A stretch of 64,000 bases of DNA, taken from NCBI RefSeq assembly GCF_019710575.1, contig NZ_JAHWFK010000041.1, positions 124,001 through 188,000 on the forward strand, in the 5' to 3' direction. Positions 16,373-25,617 of this stretch are shown here, one piece after another. Source of the stretch: Paractinoplanes polyasparticus. Its GTDB lineage: Bacteria > Actinomycetota > Actinomycetes > Mycobacteriales > Micromonosporaceae. Position 1 is the first letter of the stretch. The number at the start of each line of letters is the position of its first letter. Under the pieces are notes generated by a model that had not been told where the DNA came from, did no database searches, and saw only the letters and a list, made by a program, of their open reading frames with translations. The position numbers were made by a program, and so were the translations under genes.

Positions 16373-17566
16373 GTGGCCGGACAGGTGGGCAGCGTGCTGG
16401 CGGTCCTTGCTGTGCTGGCCGCGCTGGCCGCCGCCGTGGTGGCCGTCATCCGCCTGCGAGCGCGCCGCGGCATCGCCACGGCCATGCAGCGGGCGACGTA
16501 CGACGTGCTGCACACCGCCGGGCTGGCCGCCGACCCGCTCCGGGCCGGTCTCAGCCCCAGCACCGCCGCCAAAGCCGCCCGGCACCTTCGTACGCTCGTC
16601 GGCGCGGCCGGCCTCACCATCGCCGACGCCGAGCGGTGCCTGGCCTTCGACGGCCGCGGCAGCCACCACAGCGAGCAGTTCACCGAGGCCGCCACCCGGG
16701 CGCTCGAGACGCACCGCTCGATCGTGCTGGGCTCGTCGGACCTGCCCTGCGACCGGGTCGACTGCGTCGTGCGCGGCGCCGTGGTCGCGCCGCTGACCGA
16801 TCTGGCCGGGCAGGCCACCGCGGCTCTGGTGGCAGTGGCCGACGACCAGCCCGCACCCGGCCTCGTCCAGGCAACTCTCGAAACCGCCCGCTGGGCCGGG
16901 TCGCAGCTGGCGCTGGCCGAACTCGACTCGTCCCGCGAGAGGCTGGCCCGGGCCGAGGTCCGCGCGTTGCGCGCCCAGATCAGCCCGCACTTCATCTACA
17001 ACGCCCTGACCGCGATCGCGTCCTTCGTCCGTACCGACCCCGAACGGGCCCGCGAGCTGATCCTGGAGTTCGCCGAGTTCACGCGCTACTCGTTCCGGGC
17101 CCACGGCGAGTTCACCACGCTGGCCGAGGAGCTGCGCTCGATCGACCGCTATCTCACGATCGAGCGCGCCCGGTTCGGCGACCGGCTTCAGGTGCGCCTG
17201 CAGATCGCCCCCGAGGTGCTGCCGGTCGGCCTGCCCTTCCTCTGCCTGCAACCGCTGGTCGAGAACGCCATCCGGCACGGTCTTTCGCGGAAGCCGGGCG
17301 TCGGTATGGTGAGCATCGAGGCACGAGACGCCGGCGCCGAGTGCCACATCACGGTCGAGGACGACGGGGTCGGCATCGATCCGGCGGTGTTCGCCACCGG
17401 GATGCCCGAGACCGACGACGGGCAGCACGTGGGCCTGGCGAATGTGGACGAGCGGCTGCGGTCGGTCTTCGGCGACCACTTCGGCCTGGTCGTCGAGACC
17501 GCGCCCGGCGCCGGGACGAAAGTGAGCATGCGAGTGCCGAAATTCCACCCGGGAGTGAGAGCGTGA
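16373..17566 (+). CDS. LytS-type sensor histidine kinase (His_kinase/PF06580)
   Basis: Membrane-anchored kinase of 397 aa: one N-terminal helix (residues 5-27), a GAF-like middle region (about 45-185), then the phosphoacceptor motif AQISPHFIYNAL with H206. The HATPase N box is PLVENAIRHGLSRKPG and the G box is DDGVGIDP...VGLANVDERL. The GTG at 16373 is the start. Its stop overlaps the start of the response regulator (GTGA, four bases). In many actinobacteria this pair sits next to DUF485/acetate-symporter genes, which also occur in this window (22784 and 27911), so sensing of a carboxylate or central metabolite is plausible. Confidence 0.9.
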   Translation: MAGQVGSVLAVLAVLAALAAAVVAVIRLRARRGIATAMQRATYDVLHTAGLAADPLRAGLSPSTAAKAARHLRTLVGAAGLTIADAERCLAFDGRGSHHSEQFTEAATRALETHRSIVLGSSDLPCDRVDCVVRGAVVAPLTDLAGQATAALVAVADDQPAPGLVQATLETARWAGSQLALAELDSSRERLARAEVRALRAQISPHFIYNALTAIASFVRTDPERARELILEFAEFTRYSFRAHGEFTTLAEELRSIDRYLTIERARFGDRLQVRLQIAPEVLPVGLPFLCLQPLVENAIRHGLSRKPGVGMVSIEARDAGAECHITVEDDGVGIDPAVFATGMPETDDGQHVGLANVDERLRSVFGDHFGLVVETAPGAGTKVSMRVPKFHPGVRA

Positions 17567-18306
17567 GCCTGGTCGTGCTGGCCGTGGACGACGAGCCGCC
17601 CGCACTGGACGAGCTGGCCTACCTGCTCAACGCGGACGGCCGGGTCGCACACGTGCACCGCGCGGGCGACGCCACCGAGGCCCTGCGGGTGCTGCGCGAC
17701 ACGGAGGTCGACGCGGTCTTCCTGGACATCCGGATGCCCGGCCTGGACGGCATGGAACTGGCCCGCATCCTGCGCCGTTTCGCCCGCCCACCGGCGATCG
17801 TCTTCGTCACGGCGTACGACGACGGGGCCGTGGACGCCTTCGACCTGGGCGTCACCGACTACGTCCGCAAGCCCGTCCGCGCCGAACGCCTGGGCGAGTC
17901 CCTGCGCCGGGTGGCCGGTTCCCGCCCCGTGCCCACGACCGCCCCCGCGCAGCCCGCCGACGAGCCCACGATCCCCGTCGAGCTGGCCGGCACCACGCGC
18001 ATGCTCCCGCGCAGCTCGGTCCGCTGGGTCGAGGCCCAGGGCGACTACGCACGCCTGCACACCTCCGACGCCTCCCACCTCGTCCGCGTCTCCCTGGCCA
18101 CCCTGGCCGAACGCTGGGCCGACGCCGGCTTCGTCCGGATCCACCGGTCCTACCTGGTTCAGATCCGCCTGATCGCCGAGCTACGCCTGACCGGCTCGGG
18201 CTACGTGGTCTCGGTCGACGGCATCGAGCTGCCGGTCAGCCGCCGCCACACCCGGGAGCTGAAGGATCGCCTGATCAGAGCGGCCAAGCACGACTGGACC
18301 CGCTGA
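17563..18306 (+). CDS. LytTR-type response regulator
   Basis: 247-residue partner of the upstream kinase. The receiver domain (1-120) has DD at 9-10, the phosphoacceptor D55 in VFLDIRMPG, and K in DYVRKP. The C-terminal LytTR DNA-binding domain (about 140-247) has VRWVEAQGDYARLHT, FVRIHRSYLVQI and PVSRRHTRELKDRL. The GTG at 17563 overlaps the kinase stop by four bases. LytTR proteins bind pairs of direct repeats; I did not find a clear pair upstream of the symporter genes. Confidence 0.93.
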   Translation: MSLVVLAVDDEPPALDELAYLLNADGRVAHVHRAGDATEALRVLRDTEVDAVFLDIRMPGLDGMELARILRRFARPPAIVFVTAYDDGAVDAFDLGVTDYVRKPVRAERLGESLRRVAGSRPVPTTAPAQPADEPTIPVELAGTTRMLPRSSVRWVEAQGDYARLHTSDASHLVRVSLATLAERWADAGFVRIHRSYLVQIRLIAELRLTGSGYVVSVDGIELPVSRRHTRELKDRLIRAAKHDWTR

Positions 18307-18329
18307 CCCTGGCACACCCATCCACACGG

Positions 18330-18370
18330 TTTTCCACAGCCTCACGGACTTCTCCACAGAGTTATCCACA
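18330..18370 (+). promoter_or_regulatory. Cluster of three DnaA-box-like 9-mers
   Basis: TTTTCCACA (18330-18338), TTCTCCACA (18350-18358) and TTATCCACA (18362-18370) are all on the + strand. The last is the perfect consensus box. They lie in the 292-base gap between the LytTR regulator and the endolysin gene. The rest of this gap (to 18598) holds no recognisable gene; AGGAGG at its end serves the next gene. Confidence 0.5.
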
Positions 18371-18598
18371 GGCTCTGGTGAAAGCCGCAACCCGGATTCC
18401 CGCTCCCGGTGACCATCCAGAACCCGGCCACCGGCAGGCCGGTCACACCCTCTGGGTTTCTGCCTGAACGAATCGACGGACTATTTTGGAGTACCCGGCG
18501 AGCAGATCGCGGAGCCGCCAGGAACGTCGTGGTGAGCCGGCTCGCAGGTGTCGATGCTCTGGTGCCGGATGGTCCGGCTCCGGCGAACAGGAGGCCGG

Positions 18599-19306
18599 AT
18601 GGCCAGCTGGATTCTGGTTCCCTGCCTGGTGAGGCTGCGCTCCGAGTTCAACGCGATCGCGCCCAGCCGTGACAAGGCCAGTGACGGTTCGATCGGCGAC
18701 GCGGCACACCAGGACAGCCAGTCGGATCACAACCCCGACGAGACCGGCAACGTCCCGATCCGCGACGCCGACCGGGTCAACGAGGTGCACGCCATCGACG
18801 TCGACGTGAACCTGCGGGTGCCGGGGCTGTCGATGGAGAAGGTCGTGCAGTTCCTGCTGACCCGGTGCCGCTCGGGCGCGGAGAAGCGGCTGCGCTACAT
18901 CATCTTCAACCGGCGCATCTGGTCGGCCAGCAACAGCTGGCGGCAGCGGAACTACACCGGCTCCAACGCGCATGACCAACATGCGCACTTTTCTTCCTCG
19001 TACACATCGGCCCGCGAAGCTTCGACGGCTTCCTGGCATCTGGAGGACATCCCCGTGGCACTCACCGCAGACGACAAGAAGTGGATCGCCGCCGAGATCC
19101 GGGCCGCCGTGAAGGCCGAGCTCAGAGCCGGTATGCCCGACGTGCCGACGGCCACCGAGAACGCGGACGCGATCTGGAGGAAGACCCGCAGCGACCCCCG
19201 CCCGCCGTGGTCCGACACCGCCCGGAACCTGCTCGGCGCGGAGATCACCGAGGCCGTCCAGGCCGGGGTGGCGATCGAGCGCTACCCGTTCAACGAGGGC
19301 AAGTAG
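18599..19306 (+). CDS. Phage-type endolysin / M15-like peptidoglycan peptidase, isolated
   Basis: 235-residue protein whose first 150 residues match actinophage D-Ala-D-Ala-carboxypeptidase-like endolysins. It has LRSEFNAIAPSRDKASDGSI followed by DAAH, SDHNPDE (metal His), HAIDVDVN (metal Asp) and DQHAHFS (HxH metal site). These are the M15-family zinc-binding pattern. The C-terminal third is charged and rich in Ala/Glu (ALTADDKKWIAAEIRAAVKAEL), as in phage lysin tail regions. No signal peptide is visible, so export would need a holin or lysis. The ATG at 18599 has AGGAGG four bases upstream. No other phage genes flank it, so it is a captured or remnant gene. Cell-wall hydrolysis is a confident family-level call. 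Confidence 0.82.
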   Translation: MASWILVPCLVRLRSEFNAIAPSRDKASDGSIGDAAHQDSQSDHNPDETGNVPIRDADRVNEVHAIDVDVNLRVPGLSMEKVVQFLLTRCRSGAEKRLRYIIFNRRIWSASNSWRQRNYTGSNAHDQHAHFSSSYTSAREASTASWHLEDIPVALTADDKKWIAAEIRAAVKAELRAGMPDVPTATENADAIWRKTRSDPRPPWSDTARNLLGAEITEAVQAGVAIERYPFNEGK

Positions 19307-19458
19307 TCCGCCTGGATCTCGATCTCCACAACTCGTTCACAAAGTCAGCGCCGGGGCGGCACCACTGGTCAATAGGCTGCGGCACGTGGGTCGGTGGGCA
19401 CGGGGGTGCGCCGGGTCACGTTCCGGGTCCGGGTTTGATCGGTGGGCGGAGGTGTGGC

Positions 19459-20145
19459 GTGGAGACGGAGCGGCGCGTTCTTGTCGTTGAGGATGAGCGG
19501 ACCATCGCTGAGGCGGTGGCGGCCCGGCTTCGGGCCGAAGGGTTCACCGTCGAGGTGGCGGGGGACGGGCCGGCGGCGGTGGAGGCGGCTCGGCGTACGC
19601 AACCGGACGCCGTGGTGCTCGATGTGATGCTGCCGGGGTTCGACGGGCTCGAGGTGTGCCGACGCATCCAGGCCGAGCGGCCCGTTCCGATCCTCATGCT
19701 CACCGCCCGCGACGACGAGACCGACCTGCTGGTGGGGCTCGCGGTGGGCGCCGACGATTACATGGTCAAGCCGTTCTCCATGCGCGAGCTGGCCGCGCGG
19801 GTGCACGCGCTGCTGCGGCGGGCGGCCAAGGTCGCCGTTGTTCCGGCGGGGCCGCCCACGCTGAGGTTCGGGGACCTGGAGATCAATCAAGGCGAACGCC
19901 GGGTCGTACGGGCCGGGGTCGAGGCTCATCTGACGCCGACCGAGTTCGATCTGCTCGTCCATCTCGCAGCGCACCCGAGGACAGTTCTGCCGAGGGAAAG
20001 GCTGCTGGCCGACGTCTGGGGGTGGGCCGACGCCTCCGGCACCCGCACGGTTGACAGCCACATCAAGGGGCTGCGACGCAAGCTCGGGGCCGACCTGATC
20101 CGCACCGTGCACGGTGTGGGTTACGCCCTGGAGGTCGAGCGGTGA
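19459..20145 (+). CDS. OmpR/PhoB-type response regulator
   Basis: 228 aa. Receiver domain with ED at 11-12, phosphoacceptor D55 in VVLDVMLPG, and K in DYMVKPFS. The winged-helix domain (about 130-228) has LTPTEFDLLVHLAAHP and TVDSHIKGLRRKLG...VHGVGYAL. The GTG at 19459 has GGAGG six bases upstream. The stop overlaps the kinase start (GTGA). The 152 bases before it show no clear operator; a promoter there is assumed. Confidence 0.94.
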   Translation: METERRVLVVEDERTIAEAVAARLRAEGFTVEVAGDGPAAVEAARRTQPDAVVLDVMLPGFDGLEVCRRIQAERPVPILMLTARDDETDLLVGLAVGADDYMVKPFSMRELAARVHALLRRAAKVAVVPAGPPTLRFGDLEINQGERRVVRAGVEAHLTPTEFDLLVHLAAHPRTVLPRERLLADVWGWADASGTRTVDSHIKGLRRKLGADLIRTVHGVGYALEVER

Positions 20146-21170
20146 AGGAGCGCCTCGCCCGGGCGCTGGCCTGGCTGCCGCGGCCGCTCGACCCGGTCCG
20201 GTCGATCAAGATGAAGATCATCATGGTGCTGCTGGCCGGCGGGGGCAGCGGGCTGATCTGGTTCTACCTGTGGCTGGGATGGTTCCCGTTCTGGACCGGA
20301 GTCACCGCGACCGTCATCGGCGTGACCATCGTCCAGTTCCTGGCCCGGGGCATGACCTCGCCGCTGCGCGAGATGACCGCGGCCGCCCGCGACATGGCCC
20401 AGGGCGACTACACGCGGCGGATCCGGGCGACCTCGGCCGACGAGGTGGGCGAGCTCGCGGCCGCGTTCAACCAGATGTCGGCCGATCTGGCCGCGGCCGA
20501 CCGGCAGCGGCGCGAGCTCATCGCGAACGTCTCGCACGAGTTGCGTACGCCGATCACCGCGCTCCAAGGCCTGCTCGAGAACATCGTCGACGGGGTGGCG
20601 GCGGCCGAACCGGCGATGATGCAGACCGCCCTCGGCCAGACCGAGCGCCTCGGCCGGCTGGTCACCGAGTTGCTCGACCTGTCCCGCATCGACGCCGGGG
20701 TCGCCCCGCTGATCCGGCGGCCGATCGACGTGCCGTCCTTCCTGGACGATGTCGTCCGCGAGGCCGAGGTCAACGCGGCCGGTTCGGGGCGGGACGTCCG
20801 TTTCAAGGTCGCCTGCCCGCACGTCGTCGTCATCGGCGACCGGGAGCGGCTGCACCAGGTGTTCGCCAACCTGCTCGACAACGCCGCCCGGCACAGCCCG
20901 GCCGGTGGCACGGTCGGGGTGCGCGCCGAGCGCCGCGACGACCGTCTGCTCATCGCCGTCTCCGACGAGGGCGAGGGCATCCCGCCGGACGAACGCGACC
21001 GTGTGTTCGAGCGGTTCACCCGGGGCGAGCGTCCCGGTGGCGGCGGCACCGGCCTCGGCCTGGCTATCGCCCGCTGGGTGGTGCAACTGCACCGAGGAAC
21101 GATCGCGGCCGTCGACCCCGAGCACCCGGGCTGTCTGATCCACGTGGCCCTGCCACTCACCAAAGTCTGA
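20142..21170 (+). CDS. HAMP-containing sensor histidine kinase, partner of the 19459 regulator
   Basis: 342 aa: two close N-terminal transmembrane helices (about 24-43 and 46-68) with almost no extracellular loop, a HAMP domain (68-120), HisKA with ANVSHELRTPITALQG (H132), and HATPase with NLLDNAARHSPAGG, DEGEGIPP and GTGLGLAIARW. The minimal sensor loop suggests sensing within the membrane or through a partner protein; the DUF4173 membrane protein 53 bases downstream is a candidate partner. Translationally coupled to the regulator by a four-base overlap. Confidence 0.94.
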   Translation: MKERLARALAWLPRPLDPVRSIKMKIIMVLLAGGGSGLIWFYLWLGWFPFWTGVTATVIGVTIVQFLARGMTSPLREMTAAARDMAQGDYTRRIRATSADEVGELAAAFNQMSADLAAADRQRRELIANVSHELRTPITALQGLLENIVDGVAAAEPAMMQTALGQTERLGRLVTELLDLSRIDAGVAPLIRRPIDVPSFLDDVVREAEVNAAGSGRDVRFKVACPHVVVIGDRERLHQVFANLLDNAARHSPAGGTVGVRAERRDDRLLIAVSDEGEGIPPDERDRVFERFTRGERPGGGGTGLGLAIARWVVQLHRGTIAAVDPEHPGCLIHVALPLTKV

Positions 21171-21223
21171 TCAACGCAATTCCCCTCTTCAAGGCAGAAC
21201 TCTGCCCTCCGGAAGGTGTTCCG

Positions 21224-22756
21224 ATGTCTCTGGCACCGCCAACCACGCCCGCTCCGCAGACGAAGCCGCTGCCTGTCCTGCACGGCCCCTGGCCGTCGAC
21301 CGCGCCCTGGGCGAGGCACTGGCCCGGCCCGGTCCACCCGGCGTCGGCCCTGACCGTAGCGGCAGTCGCGGGGGCTGCCGTCGTCGCCGCCCTGAGCCTG
21401 CCGCTCGACCGGCCGGGCGTCGGGTGGCTGCTGACCGCGCTGGCCGGACTGGCCGCCGCGATCGTCGCCGGCCCGGTGCAACTGAAGGGCGGCCCGCCGC
21501 CGTTGGTCGTCCGCCCCCGCTACCGCCCCGGCCCGGAGCGGGTCGCCTGGGGCACCGCGACCCTGGCTCTGTTCGCCGTGGGCACTTTCCGCTCGGCCGG
21601 CTGGCTGTTCGTGCTCTGCCTGCTGGTGGCCACGTTGACCGGCGCGCTGGCCCTGGCCGGTGGCCGGTCGATGCGCAGCATCTTCGCCGCGTACACGATG
21701 CCGTTCGTCGCCGCCTTCCGTTCGCTGCCGTGGCTGACCCGCGGCCTGACCCGCATCAACCGGCCGGCCGGGGGCGCCGGGGTACGCATAGCGGCCACCG
21801 CCGGCGTCTCCGTCGTCCTGCTCGTGGCGTTCGGCGGGCTGCTGGCCTCGGCCGACCTGCACTTCGCGTCGGCGCTCGAAAGCCTCGTCCCCGACCTGGG
21901 GATCGACACGGTCTTCCGGTGGTTCTTCGTCGGCGGTCTCGCCGTTCTCTCGGCCGGCGCCGCCGCCTACCTCCGCTCCGCGCCGCCCGACCTCTCCACA
22001 CTGGACGCGACGGAGGGCCGCAAGGTGCACCGCTGGGAGTGGGCCGTCCCGCTCGGCCTGCTGACGCTGCTCTTCGGGGCGTTCGTCAGCGTGCAGGCCG
22101 TCGTTCTGTTCGACGGCGACGAGCCCGTACGCGCCTTCGCCGACGAGGCCCGGCAGGGTTTCTGGCAGCTGAGTTTCGTCGTCGGCCTGACCCTGCTCGT
22201 GCTGGCCGGCGCCGCCCGCTGGGCCCCGCGCGAGAAGCCCGCCGACCGGCTGCTGATCCGGCTGATCCTGGGCGTGCTGACCGGCCTCACCCTGGTCATC
22301 GCGGCGACCGCGCTGCACCGCATCAATCTCTACACCGACGAGTACGGCCTGACCCGCCTGCGCCTGCTGGTCTTCTGGTGCGAGCTCTGGTTCGTCTTCG
22401 TGCTGGTGCTGATCCTCGTCGCCGGCCGGAACCTGCGGGCGCCGTGGCTGCCCCGGGTCGCGATCGCGGCCGGTGTCCTGGCCCTGATCGGCCTGGCCGT
22501 GGCCAATCCGGACGGGGTGATCGCCGAGCGCAACCTGCGGCACAACAACCAGCCGATCGACCTGGTCTACCTGGGCAACCTGTCGCCGGACGCGGTGCCC
22601 GCGCTGATGAAGCTGCCGCCCGAGCAGCGCGCCTGCGTGCTGCGGGCGATCAGCGACGATCTGCGGCCCGGCGACTGGCGCACCTGGAACCTGGGGAGCG
22701 CCCGAGCCCGCTCGCTGATCAACGGCCAGGTGGGCAGCGGGCAAGGCTGGTGCTGA
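21224..22756 (+). CDS. DUF4173 polytopic membrane protein
   Basis: 510-residue integral membrane protein with about 11-12 hydrophobic segments and a short proline-rich cytoplasmic N-terminus. The central YGLTRLRLLVFWCELWF and the C-terminal FLGN-like segment (VYLGNLSPDAVPALMKLP) are typical of DUF4173. No enzymatic motif is visible. The ATG at 21224 has GGAAGG eight bases upstream. It follows the OmpR-type two-component genes by 53 bases in the same direction. The recurrent pairing of DUF4173 with two-component genes in actinobacteria hints at a sensory or regulatory role (inference). Confidence 0.85.
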   Translation: MSLAPPTTPAPQTKPLPVLHGPWPSTAPWARHWPGPVHPASALTVAAVAGAAVVAALSLPLDRPGVGWLLTALAGLAAAIVAGPVQLKGGPPPLVVRPRYRPGPERVAWGTATLALFAVGTFRSAGWLFVLCLLVATLTGALALAGGRSMRSIFAAYTMPFVAAFRSLPWLTRGLTRINRPAGGAGVRIAATAGVSVVLLVAFGGLLASADLHFASALESLVPDLGIDTVFRWFFVGGLAVLSAGAAAYLRSAPPDLSTLDATEGRKVHRWEWAVPLGLLTLLFGAFVSVQAVVLFDGDEPVRAFADEARQGFWQLSFVVGLTLLVLAGAARWAPREKPADRLLIRLILGVLTGLTLVIAATALHRINLYTDEYGLTRLRLLVFWCELWFVFVLVLILVAGRNLRAPWLPRVAIAAGVLALIGLAVANPDGVIAERNLRHNNQPIDLVYLGNLSPDAVPALMKLPPEQRACVLRAISDDLRPGDWRTWNLGSARARSLINGQVGSGQGWC

Positions 22757-22770
22757 GCAGGGCCGGCTGC

Positions 22771-22776
22771 CAGACT
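22771..22776 (+). promoter_or_regulatory. -10 element of a probable leaderless promoter (small membrane protein/symporter operon)
   Basis: CAGACT ends seven bases before the ATG at 22784. The same hexamer and spacing recur at 32565 before a histidine kinase gene. Confidence 0.5.
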
Positions 22777-22783
22777 CCCCGGC

Positions 22784-23176
22784 ATGACCGCCGAAGACCC
22801 GAGCGCCGCTCCCCGGCGTACGCGGGTGGTCCTGGGTGAGGTGGCAGCCCGCAGGCGCCCCGCCGACCGCGCCCGTTCCGACCTCGCGGAACAGACGCCG
22901 GTCGGCGAGGCGCTGGTCAAGGGGCTGATGCGGGCCCAGCTGGCGCTGGCGCTGCGGCTGGCGCTGGTGGTGGTGATCGCCCTCGGGGCCCTGCCGCTGC
23001 TGTTCGCGGTGGCCCCGGGTGTGGCCGGCGTCAAGGTCTTCGGCGTCTATCTGCCCTGGCTGCTGCTCGGCGTCCTGTCGTTCCCGTTCCTGATCAGCGT
23101 GGGCTGGGCCTACGTGCGCTGGGCGGAACGCAACGAGCAGGACTTCATCGCGTTGATCCGCAGGCCCGAGCAGTGA
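22784..23176 (+). CDS. Small two-helix membrane protein of the symporter module (DUF485-like position)
   Basis: 130 aa. The basic N-terminal 45 residues are followed by two transmembrane helices (about 61-80 and 87-110) and a short charged tail (ERNEQDFIALIRRPEQ). It occupies the place of DUF485 proteins, which partner sodium:solute symporters, though the sequence differs from classical DUF485 (compare 27911). Its stop overlaps the symporter start by four bases, so the two are made together. Probably an accessory subunit or stability partner. Confidence 0.82.
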   Translation: MTAEDPSAAPRRTRVVLGEVAARRRPADRARSDLAEQTPVGEALVKGLMRAQLALALRLALVVVIALGALPLLFAVAPGVAGVKVFGVYLPWLLLGVLSFPFLISVGWAYVRWAERNEQDFIALIRRPEQ

Positions 23177-24795
23177 ATCCGTACCTCGTCCCGGGTCTGA
23201 TCGTCGTGATCCTGGTGACCGTCGGCATCGGCGTCTACGGCCTGCGTTTCGCCCGCACGACCTCGGACTTCCTGGTCGCGTCGCGGTCCGTGAGCCCGGC
23301 CTGGAACGCCGCGGCGATCAGCGGCGAATACCTGTCGGCGGCGTCGTTCCTGGGGGTCGCCGGGCTCATCCTGCGGTACGGCGTCGACGTGCTCTGGTAC
23401 CCGGTCGGTTTCGCCGCCGGCTACCTCGCCTTGCTGCTGTTCGTGGCCGCGCCGCTGCGCCGGTCGGGCGCCTTCACATTGCCCGACTTCTGCCAGGTAC
23501 GCCTCGGCTCGCCCACGTTGCGCCGGTTGGCCAGCATCTTCGTCGTCTTCATCGGCTGCCTCTACCTCGTGCCGCAGTTGCAGGGGGCCGGCCTCACCTT
23601 CACCACGGTCGCCGGCGGCTCGTACGCGTGGGGCGCCCTGCTGGTCGGCGTCGTGGTCACCGCGAACGTGGCCCTGGGCGGCATGCGGGCGATCACCTTC
23701 GTGCAGGCCTTCCAGTACTGGCTGAAGCTGACCGCCCTCGCCGTGCCGGTGATCTTCTTGGCCCTCCAGTGGCAGTCCGACGGCCGCCCGCTGGTCACCC
23801 CCGAGGCCGGCGCGACCTTCCCGGTCGCCACCAGCGTGGTGATCGAGCAGGACGCGACCGTCGGCGGTGTCCCGGTCGAGAAGGGTCAGCAGCTCAGCTT
23901 CGACGCGGGCGACCCGGTGCCCGCGGTGAGCACGGTCGACGCGCGCTTCGGCGTCGACTGGCTGCTTCCCGGCGGCGACGGCAGCCTGTTCGCCACGTAT
24001 TCGCTGATCCTGGCGACCTTCCTGGGCACGATGGGCCTGCCCCACGTGCTCGTCCGCTTCTACACGAATCCGGACGGAGCCTCGGCCCGGCGCACGACTC
24101 TGGTGGTTCTTGGTCTGGTTGGCGCCTTTTATCTGTTACCGACCCTGTACGGCGTGCTCGGCCGCATCTACACACCGCAACTGCTGATGACCGGTCGCAC
24201 CGACGCCGTCGTCCTGCTCCTGCCCGAAGCGGCACTCGGCGGCGGCCACCTCGGCCGGCTGCTCGGCGCACTGGTCACCGCGGGTGCGCTGGCCGCCTTC
24301 CTCTCCACCTCGTCCGGCCTGCTCACCAGCGTCGCCGGAGTGGTCTTCACCGACGTGCTGCGAGCCGGCCGCAGCGGCTCGATCCGCGACTTCCGGCTGG
24401 CCACCGTGCTCGCCGCATCGGTGCCGGTGCTGCTCTCGCTCTATGTCTCCAACATGGACGTCTCGCGGGTGGTCGGCCTGGCGTTCGCGGTGGCCGCCTC
24501 GAGCTTCTGCCCGCTGCTGGTACTGGGCATCTGGTGGCGACGGCTGACCGACGTCGGCGCGATCGCCGGCGTCCTGGCCGGGGGCGGCGCCTCGATGGCG
24601 GCCGTGCTGATCACCGTGCTCGGGCCGCCGCTCGACGGCTGGCTCGCCGACGCCATCGGGCAGCCCGCCGCCTGGACCGTGCCGCTGGCGTTCCTGGTGA
24701 TGATCGCCGGTTCGTTGCTGACCAGCCGGCGGGTTCCGCGCGACATCGGCGCGACCATGCTCAGGCTGCACGCGCCGGAGAGCCTGCGGGTCTGA
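23173..24795 (+). CDS. Sodium:solute symporter family protein, cation/acetate-symporter-like (first copy)
   Basis: 540 aa with about 13 transmembrane helices. Conserved SSS features: FLVASRSVSPAWNAAAISGEYLSAASFLG near the N-terminus, GGMRAITFVQAFQYW, GTMGLPHVLVRFYTNPD, and SGLLTSVAGVVFTD. It belongs to the ActP/acetate-permease branch, but the extracellular insertion (about 200-255) differs from the second copy at 28276. It likely imports a monocarboxylate with Na+. It contains one TTA leucine codon (24136-24138), rare in such genomes. Overlaps the upstream small membrane protein by four bases. Confidence 0.92.
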   Translation: MNPYLVPGLIVVILVTVGIGVYGLRFARTTSDFLVASRSVSPAWNAAAISGEYLSAASFLGVAGLILRYGVDVLWYPVGFAAGYLALLLFVAAPLRRSGAFTLPDFCQVRLGSPTLRRLASIFVVFIGCLYLVPQLQGAGLTFTTVAGGSYAWGALLVGVVVTANVALGGMRAITFVQAFQYWLKLTALAVPVIFLALQWQSDGRPLVTPEAGATFPVATSVVIEQDATVGGVPVEKGQQLSFDAGDPVPAVSTVDARFGVDWLLPGGDGSLFATYSLILATFLGTMGLPHVLVRFYTNPDGASARRTTLVVLGLVGAFYLLPTLYGVLGRIYTPQLLMTGRTDAVVLLLPEAALGGGHLGRLLGALVTAGALAAFLSTSSGLLTSVAGVVFTDVLRAGRSGSIRDFRLATVLAASVPVLLSLYVSNMDVSRVVGLAFAVAASSFCPLLVLGIWWRRLTDVGAIAGVLAGGGASMAAVLITVLGPPLDGWLADAIGQPAAWTVPLAFLVMIAGSLLTSRRVPRDIGATMLRLHAPESLRV

Positions 24796-24824
24796 AGCCG
24801 CTGGTCAGGACCGACGGCATTGAC

Positions 24825-24830
24825 TAGGTT
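24825..24830 (+). promoter_or_regulatory. -10 element of a probable leaderless promoter (ABC transporter operon)
   Basis: TAGGTT ends seven bases before the ATG at 24838. A weak -35 (TGGTCA) lies 17 bases upstream of it. This supports 24838 over the upstream TTG at 24820. Confidence 0.55.
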
Positions 24831-24837
24831 CGGACCC

Positions 24838-25607
<770 letters not shown>

Positions 25608-25617
<10 letters not shown>

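Noticed and set aside
20408..22744. A 778-codon open frame on the minus strand
   Set aside because: Antisense to the histidine kinase and DUF4173 genes; Gln/Arg-rich shadow.
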